Origin: Saccharothrix sp. ST-888
GTDB taxonomy: Bacteria; Actinomycetota; Actinomycetes; Streptomycetales; Streptomycetaceae
NCBI RefSeq assembly: GCF_000955975.1
Contig: NZ_JYJF01000128.1
Span: 1-18,275 of the forward strand
Reading direction: 5' to 3'
Length of the DNA stretch: 18,275 nt
Within the stretch, counting starts at the first letter, position 1; each line of letters begins with the position of its first letter. The position numbers and the translations under genes are program-made. Below the pieces are notes generated by a model that was not told where the DNA came from, ran no database searches, and worked only from the letters and a program-made list of their open reading frames with translations. Below are positions 6,972 to 12,912 of the stretch, one piece after another.

Positions 6972-7002
6972 AGGCCCTCGGTGTTGGTAGCACCGGGGGC
7001 CT
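6972..7002. terminator. Hairpin in the leftward leader, possible attenuator
   Basis: Arms 6972-6983 (AGGCCCTCGGTG) and 6991-7002 (CACCGGGGGCCT) pair over 12 bp with one mismatch around a 7-nt loop. It lies in the untranslated leader of the leftward operon, between the predicted promoter and leader cassette A. Possible attenuator, or a block to rightward read-through. Confidence 0.5.
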
Positions 7003-7052
7003 TCGGCCTTTTCGGGGCTAGCCACGCCAGTCGCGCCGCGATGCGGTTCGAC

Positions 7053-7081
7053 TTGACATGCGTTTCCCTATGCATCACTAT
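7053..7081 (+). promoter_or_regulatory. Promoter of XRE regulator gene
   Basis: TTGACA (7053-7058) is followed after exactly 17 nt by CACTAT (7076-7081). This is a good vegetative-type promoter about 55 nt upstream of the regulator start. The spacer contains the imperfect symmetric element ATGCGT-TTCCCT-ATGCAT, a plausible operator for the XRE protein itself. Confidence 0.6.
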
Positions 7082-7105
7082 GGCACCCCGGCGGCACTAA
7101 TGCAA
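7077..7105 (-). promoter_or_regulatory. Promoter of leftward replication/mobilization operon
   Basis: On the minus strand TTGCAT (7105-7100) is followed after 17 nt by CATAGT (7082-7077). Its -10 lies on the same bases as the -10 of the rightward promoter, so the two polymerases should exclude each other. The predicted leftward leader is about 250 nt long. Confidence 0.5.
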
Positions 7106-7109
7106 GTCG

Positions 7110-7133
7110 CCTCAAGCCAGGATGCGAGGCGAA
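7110..7133. repeat. Short inverted repeat before XRE gene
   Basis: CGCCTC and GAGGCG flank a 12-nt spacer within the 5' leader of the regulator gene and overlap its GAGG ribosome binding site. Possible operator or translational control hairpin. Confidence 0.35.
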
Positions 7134-7137
7134 TAGG

Positions 7138-7701
7138 ATGCCCGGGAAGGACGAGCCCACGACCAGCCCGACCGATGGCCAGGCGGAGGAGGGGGCCTCC
7201 TCCGTCCTGAGCGAGGAGAACGCGGCCGAGCGTGTCCGCCTGGAGCGCGAACTCCGTGGCTGGAGCACCGGCGAGCTGGCCAAGCGCATGACCGAGGCCG
7301 GCTACCCGATCAACCAGTCGTCGGTCTGGCGCATCGAGAGCGGCGAACCGCGTCGGCGGATCAACCTCAACGAGGCAATCGGCTTCGCCAAGGTCTTCGA
7401 CCTGGCCCTGGAGGACTTCCTCGGCCCGTCGACCTCGCCCGAAGAGAAGATCATGCAGGAACTCGCCGACCACGTGGTCCAGGGCTACCGCCTGACCGCG
7501 CAGGGCGCGGAATTCACGACCAAGGCCCTGGCCGCCGCCGAGAAGTACTGCCGGGACTTCCCCCACAACTGCAAGCGGCTACGCGGCAAGATCGCGATCG
7601 GCCTCTCCTTCGAATACCGCAAGCACGCGCCGACCCCGCTGGTCCAGGAATTCCTCAAGGGCGGCAAGATGCCCGCCGAGCCGGTCCACACCGAAGAGTG
7701 A
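7138..7701 (+). CDS. XRE-family helix-turn-helix regulator
   Basis: A 187-aa protein with a Cro/C1-type HTH at about residues 30-95: ERVRLERELRGWSTGELAKR, then SSVWRIESGE as the recognition region and a C-terminal helix ending in LALEDFL. Residues 1-28 are acidic and flexible. The C-terminal 90 residues, with no recognised domain, may serve dimerization. GAGG lies 8 nt before the ATG. It is divergent from the replication/mobilization operon with overlapping promoters and stands next to the excisionase and integrase, the usual place for a controller of excision and replication in actinobacterial integrative elements. No peptidase-type cleavage motif is seen. Whether it represses or activates cannot be told from sequence. 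Confidence 0.88.
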   Translation: MPGKDEPTTSPTDGQAEEGASSVLSEENAAERVRLERELRGWSTGELAKRMTEAGYPINQSSVWRIESGEPRRRINLNEAIGFAKVFDLALEDFLGPSTSPEEKIMQELADHVVQGYRLTAQGAEFTTKALAAAEKYCRDFPHNCKRLRGKIAIGLSFEYRKHAPTPLVQEFLKGGKMPAEPVHTEE

Positions 7702-7762
7702 CCGGACCAGGCTGGCGCCCCCGCTGCGGCCGACCGCCTGTGAGGCCCGCTCAAGATCTTTT

Positions 7763-7791
7763 TTGGTAAAGAGCCGAAGCGCTCCTACCGT
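7763..7791 (+). promoter_or_regulatory. Candidate promoter P1 upstream of small ORF
   Basis: TTGGTA (7763-7768), 17-nt spacer, TACCGT (7786-7791). It is almost the same arrangement as a second site 53 bp downstream. Confidence 0.4.
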
Positions 7792-7815
7792 GCTCACCAG
7801 GCCCCGCCTGCCATT

Positions 7816-7844
7816 TTGGTACGGCCGGAATCCAGAGCTACTGT
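7816..7844 (+). promoter_or_regulatory. Candidate promoter P2 upstream of small ORF
   Basis: TTGGTA (7816-7821), 17-nt spacer, TACTGT (7839-7844), about 30 nt before leader cassette B. Both -35 elements follow a T-run (TTTTGGTA). Confidence 0.45.
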
Positions 7845-7873
7845 CACACCCCACGCGGCCACCAACCGCGCAA

Positions 7874-7936
7874 CGCCCATCCACGATGATCGACCACGGT
7901 GCAGGGTTGCAGCCCGCCAGCCACCGAGGAAGGACC
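7874..7936 (+). promoter_or_regulatory. Leader cassette copy B (small ORF)
   Basis: It starts CGCCCATCCACGA, contains GGGTTGCAGCCC at 7904-7915 and ends CACCGAGGAAGGACC, followed 5 nt later by a GTG start. The element is shared with copies A and C. Confidence 0.8.
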
Positions 7937-7941
7937 CGCGC

Positions 7942-8067
7942 GTGCCCGAGCTCCGCTCGACGCCAGACCAGCCTTTGCCGCGCCTGGCCACCGCCAAGCT
8001 GCCCACCGCGCGCTTGGCCACCTCCACCGCTGCAGCCGTCATCGGCACGGCGATCAGACCGATCTGA
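7942..8067 (+). CDS. Small 41-aa protein behind leader cassette B
   Basis: GTG at 7942 is preceded by the strong RBS GAGGAAGGA. The 41-codon product starts MPELRSTPDQPLPRLATAKL and ends in an Ala/Thr-rich, mildly hydrophobic tail (AAAVIGTAIRPI). The first three residues (MPE) match those of the excisionase, whose start follows leader cassette C, suggesting the leader and start were duplicated together. I recognise no family. It could be a genuine small protein, or a degenerate duplicate whose value lies in the leader. Coding support is RBS and context only. Confidence 0.45.
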   Translation: MPELRSTPDQPLPRLATAKLPTARLATSTAAAVIGTAIRPI

Positions 8068-8251
8068 CGGTCCCCTCCCCAGCTGCTGTCCGCAGAACCG
8101 CAGAGATGCCCTGCGCCCGGACACCGAGCAGCTTCTCCGCCGGCCTTCCGTACAGCGCCTACGGCAGGTTCGGCTCCTCCGCGACCTCGCCTTGCTGCCC
8201 AGGCTGGTCGCCCTTCCCCGTTCTCCCTCGGGAGTCGTCACCGCTCCCAAC

Positions 8252-8317
8252 CGCCCATCCACGACACCGCCATGCGGTGAGCCCGGGTTGCAGCCCGCAG
8301 GCCACCGCGAGAGGACC
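8252..8317 (+). promoter_or_regulatory. Leader cassette copy C (excisionase)
   Basis: It starts CGCCCATCCACGA, contains GGGTTGCAGCCC (8285-8296) and ends CACCGCGAGAGGACC just before the excisionase ATG. The 20 nt between the two conserved blocks differ from copies A and B and are 3 nt longer, so the flanking blocks are the conserved parts. Confidence 0.75.
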
Positions 8318-8320
8318 CGC

Positions 8321-8542
8321 ATGCCCGAGCAGTACCTCACTGTCGCCCAGGTCGCCGAGCGCCTGGGCACCAGCGAGCGCTTCCCCCGCCGCCTCATCGC
8401 CGAGCGCCGGATCGCCTTCGTCAAGATCGGCACCCACGTCCGGATCGCCGAGAGCGTCCTCAACGCGTACATCGAGTCCAGCACCGTCCCCGCCATCCGC
8501 CCGGTCCGCTCCGGTGCCCGTCGCTTCGGGAGGGCTGCCTGA
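8321..8542 (+). CDS. xis: Excisionase (Xis), MerR-like DNA-binding
   Basis: A 73-aa basic protein of the excisionase-type helix-turn-helix family: YLTVAQVAERLGTSERFPRR as the HTH, then AERRIAFVKIGTHVRIAESV as the wing and LNAYIES as the closing helix. Such proteins bend DNA at att sites and bias the integrase toward excision. ATG at 8321 is preceded by GAGAGGA at suitable spacing, within leader cassette C. The stop overlaps the integrase start (TGATG), so the two are translationally coupled. Xis synthesis should follow whatever controls the shared leader. Confidence 0.9.
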   Translation: MPEQYLTVAQVAERLGTSERFPRRLIAERRIAFVKIGTHVRIAESVLNAYIESSTVPAIRPVRSGARRFGRAA

Positions 8543-9705
8543 TGGCGAACAACTCCGGTCGCCGGCGCCGCTGGGGCTCCGTCCGCAAACTCCCCTCCGG
8601 CCGCTTCCAGGCCCGCTACCCCGGCCCCGATGGTGCCCTGCGCAACGCCGACGAGACGTTCGAGACCAAGGGCGACGCCGAAGCCTGGCTCGTGGAGACC
8701 GAGGCCGACATACGCCGCGGCGAGTGGCGAGACCCCAACGCCGGGGCCGTCAACTTCCTCCTCTACGCGACCGCTTGGATCGACGAGCGCGACCTTGCGC
8801 CGCTCACCGAAGAGCTGTACCGCCGACTCCTCCGCCTCCACATCGCGCCGACCTTCGGCGAGTCCGACGTGAAGGACATAACCGCTCCCCAGGTCCGTTC
8901 CTGGCGTGCCGCACTCCGCGCTCGCGGCATCAAGACCACCGCCGCCAAGTCGTACCGGCTGCTCAAGTCGATCATGGAGACCGCCGTCGACGACGAGCTG
9001 ATCCGCCGCAACCCCTGCCGCATCAAGGGCGGCGGCAAGGAGAAGGCCGCCGAGCGCCCCCACGCGACCATCGAGCAGGTCCTCCAGCTCGCCGAGCTGA
9101 TGGGCCCGCGCTGGCAGCTGATGGTGTTCATCGCGGCCTTCATGGCCCTGCGCCCGGAGGAGCAGGCCGAACTCCGCTGCCGCGACGTCGACCTGGAGAA
9201 GGGAGTCGTGTGGATTCGCCGCGCGGCACCCGAACTCTGCACCGGCGAACGGGCCGTGGGCGACCCCAAGACCGAGGCCGGCAAGCGCGCGCTCCGCATC
9301 CCGACCGAACTCCTCCCCGAGTTCGAGCGGCACCTGCGCTGGTACGCCCAGGAAGGAGACGACGGTCTGCTCTTCATCGGCGAGCGCGGCGCTCCGTTCC
9401 GGCGCTCGACCTTCGGCCGCAAGTGGCGCAAGGCCCGCGCGAAGCTCGGCATGGACGGCTTCCGCTTCTACGACCTGCGCCACACCGGCAACGTCCTCGC
9501 CGCCAGCACCGGCGCCAGCCTCCGGGACCTCATGGCCTTCATGGGCCACAACTCCCCCCGCGCCGCACTGATCTACCAGCACGCCACCGAGGAGCAGCAG
9601 ACGAAGATCGCCAACGGCATCAGCGCCGCCGTCGTCGACATCCGCACTCGTCGCCGGCAACCGACTCCTACTGGTACGACCTCGGACATGCCTCGTCGGG
9701 CATAG
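8542..9705 (+). CDS. int: Tyrosine-recombinase integrase
   Basis: A 387-aa site-specific recombinase. The N-terminal part (1-70) holds the arm-binding-like segment WGSVRKLPSGRFQARYPGPD, followed by a core-binding SAM-like domain (about 75-165). The catalytic domain has Arg204 (ALRPEEQAEL), the beta-hairpin Lys243 (DPKTEAGKR), Arg313 in FYDLRHTGN, His336 (FMGHNSPRAA) and nucleophile Tyr345 (ALIYQHATE). The first position of the HxxR box is Tyr310 instead of His; I recall YDLRHT as a variant in related actinobacterial integrases, so activity is expected. GGGAGG lies about 8 nt before the ATG. Many relatives integrate into the 3' end of tRNA genes; the nearest tRNA is tRNA-Gly, 3.2 kb downstream, farther than usual. 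Confidence 0.95.
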   Translation: MANNSGRRRRWGSVRKLPSGRFQARYPGPDGALRNADETFETKGDAEAWLVETEADIRRGEWRDPNAGAVNFLLYATAWIDERDLAPLTEELYRRLLRLHIAPTFGESDVKDITAPQVRSWRAALRARGIKTTAAKSYRLLKSIMETAVDDELIRRNPCRIKGGGKEKAAERPHATIEQVLQLAELMGPRWQLMVFIAAFMALRPEEQAELRCRDVDLEKGVVWIRRAAPELCTGERAVGDPKTEAGKRALRIPTELLPEFERHLRWYAQEGDDGLLFIGERGAPFRRSTFGRKWRKARAKLGMDGFRFYDLRHTGNVLAASTGASLRDLMAFMGHNSPRAALIYQHATEEQQTKIANGISAAVVDIRTRRRQPTPTGTTSDMPRRA

Positions 9706-9714
9706 CGTCCCCCG

Positions 9715-9758
9715 ACACGTTGTCCCTGGCCCAGCCACCTGGGCCAGGGACAACGTGT
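9715..9758. terminator. 19-bp perfect inverted repeat after integrase
   Basis: ACACGTTGTCCCTGGCCCA (9715-9733) and its exact complement (9740-9758) flank a 6-nt loop GCCACC. It begins 10 nt after the integrase stop. Most likely a strong transcription terminator isolating int from the downstream cargo gene. Confidence 0.75.
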
Positions 9759-10080
9759 ATGGCCATCAATCGACGCAGGACGCCATCCCTTTGGTAAGAG
9801 CGGAGGCAGACGCCGAGTCATTGTCGGCTTGGAGTGGCGCAGGCTGAAGCCGTCTCGAGTGGTTGCGGAGCGCCAATGACCAAATGAATCGTCAGGTGCG
9901 TCGTATCCCCCGATCGATCACGATGCTGCCCTCCGGCGCGACTGAGGTGGCTCGGCGGGCATCACGAGCCGGATCGCCTATGTAGCTGGTCCATCCGCGT
10001 CTGGCTCTGCTCAACCAAGCTGGCCAAAGGGCAAACAGCGGCGATCACTGACATGCATGTCTAGTTTCAGAACCGACCTC

Positions 10081-10104
10081 GTGGTCGCTCGACCACCCGA
10101 TAAT
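10081..10104 (+). promoter_or_regulatory. Palindrome plus -10, promoter/operator of GmrSD-like gene
   Basis: GTGGTCG-CT-CGACCAC (10081-10096) is a 7-bp-arm palindrome ending 2 nt before GATAAT (10099-10104), a good -10 about 38 nt upstream of the start codon. No clear -35 is seen. The palindrome falls where a repressor or activator would act. Confidence 0.5.
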
Positions 10105-10141
10105 CTCTCGGCAGCGTTCAGCGTCGAGGAGGGGACGGATC

Positions 10142-11968
10142 GTGCCGGAGCAAGCATTCGGGATCGACAAGATCCAGCTGGTCAACCTGCTGCGGAGGGT
10201 GGCCGAGGGCGAGGCGCAGCTGCCGGAGTTCCAGCGCGGCTGGGTGTGGCCGGACCACAACATCATCGGCCTGCTCGCCTCGATCTCCCGCGGCTACCCG
10301 GTCGGCACCCTGATGCTGCTGCAGACCGGCGGTGACGTCCGCTTCAAGTACCGCCCGGTCGAGGGCGCCACCCCGCCGCCGCACACCCGACCGGACACCC
10401 TGATCCTCGACGGTCAGCAGCGGATGACCTCGCTCTTCCAGTCGCTCGTGCTCGGCAAGCCGGTCGAGACTCAGAACCAGCGGAAGCAGCCGATCTCCGG
10501 CTGGTTCTACGTCGACATGGTCAAGGCCCTCGACCCCCAGGTGGACCGCGAGGACGCCATCCGCCTGCTGCCGGCGGACCGCGTGGTCCGCAGCTTCCGG
10601 GGCGATCCGATCGAGGACTGCTCGACCCCGGAGAAGGAGTACGAGGCCCGACTCTTCCCGCTCTCCAAGCTCTTCGACAACCGTGACTGGAGCTACGGCT
10701 ACGAGGACTACTGGAAGGCGCGCGGCCAGGACGGACGCAAGTGGTGGCGGGACTTCGAGGAGACGTTCGTCCGCCCCTTCGAGCTCTACCAGGTCCCGGT
10801 GATCGAACTCGGAAAGCAGACCGAGCGCCAGGCCGTCTGCCAGGTGTTCGAAAAGGTCAACACCGGCGGTGTCACTCTCACCGTCTTCGAACTACTCACC
10901 GCCACCTACGCCGCGGACGAGTTCGACCTGCGCGACCACTGGGACAACAAGGTCCGGGCGGCCTGGAAAGCACCCGAGTACCGCGTGCTCAAGGAGGTGT
11001 CCAACACCGACTTCCTGCAAGCCGTCACGCTGATGGCGACGGCCGCCCGGCGGGACCAGGCTGCCGAGACCGGAATCGACGAGGAACGGCTGACCCGGAT
11101 CGGCTGCAAACGCAAGGACATGCTGGAGCTTGACCTGACCGAGTACAAACACTTCGAGCCCCTGGTCGTCCAAGGCTTCAAGGACGCCGCCAAGTTCCTC
11201 CGCCAGCAGTACCTCTTCGACACCAAGTTCCTGCCCTACGGCACCCAGCTGATCCCGCTCGCCGCGATCCTCAGCGTGCTCGGCGAGCACGCCCAACCGG
11301 CCGGCGCCCAACAGAAGCTGGCCCGCTGGTACTGGTGCGGTGTGTTCGGCGAGCTGTACGGCGGCTCGACGGAGACCCGGTTCAGCCACGACCTGCCCGA
11401 GACGGTGGACTGGGTCCGCGGCACCGGACCTGAACCCCGCACCGTGCGCGACGCCCGGTTCAGCGCAAGCCGGCTGCTGACGCTGCGCACCCGCAACAGC
11501 GCTGCCTACAAGGGGATTTACGCCCTGCTGATGAAGGAGGGCGCCGCGGACTGGCGAACCGGTGAGAAGGCCGAGATCACCGAGTACTTCGCGGAGGCCG
11601 TGGACATCCACCACATCTTCCCTCAGGCGTGGTGCGAGCGGGAGAACATCCCCCGGGGCAACTACAACTCGATCGTCAACAAGACCCCACTGACCGGACG
11701 CACCAACCGGATCATCGGTGGAGTGGCGCCCTCCGCCTATCTCCCCAGGCTCGCCAAGAACGCCGAGGTGGAGGCAGACACCGTGGCCGAGCACATCCGC
11801 ACCCACCTGGTCGATCCTGCGCTGCTCGCCAAGGACGACTTCGTGGGCTTCTTCGAAGCCCGGCAGCGGGCCCTCGTCGAGGCAATCGAGAAGGTCACGG
11901 GCAAGGCGGTCGTCACGGAAGACGGGTACCCCACCACCGATCCGGTAGACGACAGCGACGAAGACTGA
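10142..11968 (+). CDS. Single-chain GmrSD-like type IV restriction protein (DUF262-DUF1524)
   Basis: A 608-aa protein. The N-terminal DUF262 (GmrS-like, ParB-fold NTPase) part shows LPEFQRGWVW (27-36), GYPVGTLMLL (51-60), ILDGQQRMTSL (88-98) and FEKVNTGGVTLTVFELL (236-252). The C-terminal DUF1524 (GmrD-like) HNH nuclease shows VDIHHIFPQAW (487-497; His490/His491) and NSIVNKTPLTGRTNRIIGG (509-527). GmrSD enzymes use nucleotide hydrolysis to cleave modified phage DNA; SspE and BrxU are related architectures. No phosphorothioation (Ssp/Dnd) or BREX genes are nearby, so a stand-alone type IV system is the simplest reading. The GTG start has GGAGGGG about 7 nt upstream. The gene lies between the integrase and the tRNA target and is bounded by strong terminators, fitting defence cargo. 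Confidence 0.9.
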   Translation: MPEQAFGIDKIQLVNLLRRVAEGEAQLPEFQRGWVWPDHNIIGLLASISRGYPVGTLMLLQTGGDVRFKYRPVEGATPPPHTRPDTLILDGQQRMTSLFQSLVLGKPVETQNQRKQPISGWFYVDMVKALDPQVDREDAIRLLPADRVVRSFRGDPIEDCSTPEKEYEARLFPLSKLFDNRDWSYGYEDYWKARGQDGRKWWRDFEETFVRPFELYQVPVIELGKQTERQAVCQVFEKVNTGGVTLTVFELLTATYAADEFDLRDHWDNKVRAAWKAPEYRVLKEVSNTDFLQAVTLMATAARRDQAAETGIDEERLTRIGCKRKDMLELDLTEYKHFEPLVVQGFKDAAKFLRQQYLFDTKFLPYGTQLIPLAAILSVLGEHAQPAGAQQKLARWYWCGVFGELYGGSTETRFSHDLPETVDWVRGTGPEPRTVRDARFSASRLLTLRTRNSAAYKGIYALLMKEGAADWRTGEKAEITEYFAEAVDIHHIFPQAWCERENIPRGNYNSIVNKTPLTGRTNRIIGGVAPSAYLPRLAKNAEVEADTVAEHIRTHLVDPALLAKDDFVGFFEARQRALVEAIEKVTGKAVVTEDGYPTTDPVDDSDED

Positions 11969-12025
11969 CCGCTAGCCAAGAGCTCCGCGGCCTCCCGCCA
12001 GCGATCATCCCGAGACTCGACAACC

Positions 12026-12547
12026 TCAGCCCGGCCAGCTTCTACCCGCTGGCCGGGCTTCTCGCCGTTCAGCACGGCTGACGTGTGGACAGAGTCGGCG
12101 CTGCTCGTAGGCACCAGTGACGCCAGCACCGACAGCAGCCCAGAAGCCTCGCGATTCGGCGAAGTGGCCTCCCAACGTGTGCCACGCCAGGCCCGGGTAC
12201 TCGGCACGCAAGGCGGCCAAGCCAGCGGAAGCGAGCCCGCATCGCTCGAACTCGGGTACCGTGTAAGGCTGTTCTACCCACCCGAGCCCGCACTCGCGGC
12301 AGACCTGGTAGTCGACCCCGAACGCGAACTCCCCGTCCGAGTACGCGGTGCGCTGCCGCCAACCCGACCGCTCGCCCGATGCTTCGTCGCGCCAGGGCAT
12401 GTCCAACTCCGCAGTGACCGAACGGGTCAGCCGCCAGCAACCGAGCCACCGCAGCAGCCCGTGTCGCTCCTGCCCGGACGAACGTCCGACCTCGTGAGCG
12501 CGCTGCGCGAGCAGCCGAGCCGCATGCTGCGCGTCCGTCATCGCCAT
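12026..12547 (-). CDS. GNAT-like acetyltransferase
   Basis: A 173-aa protein, convergent with the restriction gene. The C-terminal half resembles a GNAT fold: CGLGWVEQPYTVPEFERCGL, then ASAGLAALRAEYPG as the probable acetyl-CoA-binding loop and helix, then HFAESRGFWAAVG as the closing strand and helix. The N-terminal half, with a CRECG pair of cysteines, is not recognised. ATG at 12547 is used; a second ATG two codons later is equally possible (GAGAGG and GGGGG lie upstream). The stop codon overlaps the 5' arm of the terminator that ends the restriction gene. Substrate unknown. It may be the last gene of the element or a passenger next to the att site. Confidence 0.6.
   Translation of the reverse strand: MAMTDAQHAARLLAQRAHEVGRSSGQERHGLLRWLGCWRLTRSVTAELDMPWRDEASGERSGWRQRTAYSDGEFAFGVDYQVCRECGLGWVEQPYTVPEFERCGLASAGLAALRAEYPGLAWHTLGGHFAESRGFWAAVGAGVTGAYEQRRLCPHVSRAERREARPAGRSWPG
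12028..12059. terminator. Bidirectional terminator after restriction gene
   Basis: AGCCCGGCCAGC (12028-12039) and GCTGGCCGGGCT (12048-12059) are perfect 12-bp arms around an 8-nt loop, followed by TTCTC. It lies 60 nt after the restriction gene stop and overlaps the stop codon of the convergent GNAT-like gene. Confidence 0.75.
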
Positions 12548-12878
12548 GCCCCCATCGTGCCTCTCTTCGTTTGCCGCAGGCGGGTTTCACGCCGACCAGC
12601 AGCTGGTCAGCACACGGCCGGGACCAGGGCCGGCCCGACGCCCGGAGCGGACTGGCGACTTATTGAGCAGCCACAAAGAAGGCGGAACCGGCCGCACGTT
12701 CGCACGCACTCGCACCCCGTCAGCCGAAAGTGGCCCAAGTCACAAGAAATTGATCTCAGCATCCGAGATCGTCTTCCATGGAGCCGGGAAGCGTCGGCGA
12801 TGGCCAAGGTTCGCGCCACTCAAGGCGCCTTCTGGCACGAATCTGGCACGGCCACCCTGGATTGGCCTAGACAACAAC
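12548..12878. other. Intergenic region, GNAT-like gene to tRNA terminator
   Basis: No gene is supported in these 331 nt; the short frames lack RBS and family features. It holds a small inverted repeat GATCTC/GAGATC (12752-12757 and 12765-12770) and the direct repeat TCTGGCACGR (12831-12851). It is the likely junction side of the element. Confidence 0.5.
12831..12851. repeat. Tandem TCTGGCACGR, candidate integrase arm sites
   Basis: TCTGGCACGA (12831-12840) and TCTGGCACGG (12842-12851) are 11 nt apart, about 60 nt from the tRNA-Gly 3' end. Short repeats of this type near a tRNA target are typical of arm-type integrase sites flanking an att core; assignment is by position only. Confidence 0.4.
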
Positions 12879-12907
12879 AAAGCCGCAGGTCGCTGACCTG
12901 CGGCTTT
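12879..12907 (-). terminator. Terminator of tRNA-Gly
   Basis: AAAGCCGCAGGTC (12879-12891) and GACCTGCGGCTTT (12895-12907) form a perfect 13-bp stem with a 3-nt loop. On the minus strand it is followed by TTGTTGTTG, a classic intrinsic terminator just downstream of the tRNA. Confidence 0.85.
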
Positions 12908-12912
12908 ACTGC

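Larger units (their letters stand above)
9706..10141. other. Intergenic region, integrase to GmrSD-like gene
   Basis: No gene is supported in this 436-nt stretch. It contains the large inverted repeat after the integrase (9715-9758), a 12-bp palindrome GACATGCATGTC (10050-10061) and the candidate promoter/operator of the restriction gene (10081-10104). Base composition is less GC-rich than the flanks, consistent with assembled DNA. Confidence 0.6.

Noticed and set aside
7579..9753. Minus-strand frame of 724 codons opposite the integrase
   Set aside because: Antisense to integrase catalytic motifs and to the XRE gene end; no RBS or domain.
10142..11968. Assignment to SspE of a phosphorothioation-based defence system
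   Set aside because: Domain order is similar, but no sspABCD/dnd genes are present in the window; the broader GmrSD-like name is safer.
12069..12590. Alternative minus-strand frame of 173 codons overlapping the GNAT-like gene
   Set aside because: Arg/Ala/Gly-rich with no motif; the overlapping 12026-12547 frame carries the GNAT-like features.
12548..12878. Remnant of a second integrase or transposase near the tRNA
   Set aside because: No recombinase motif is visible in any frame of this stretch; only short direct and inverted repeats are present.
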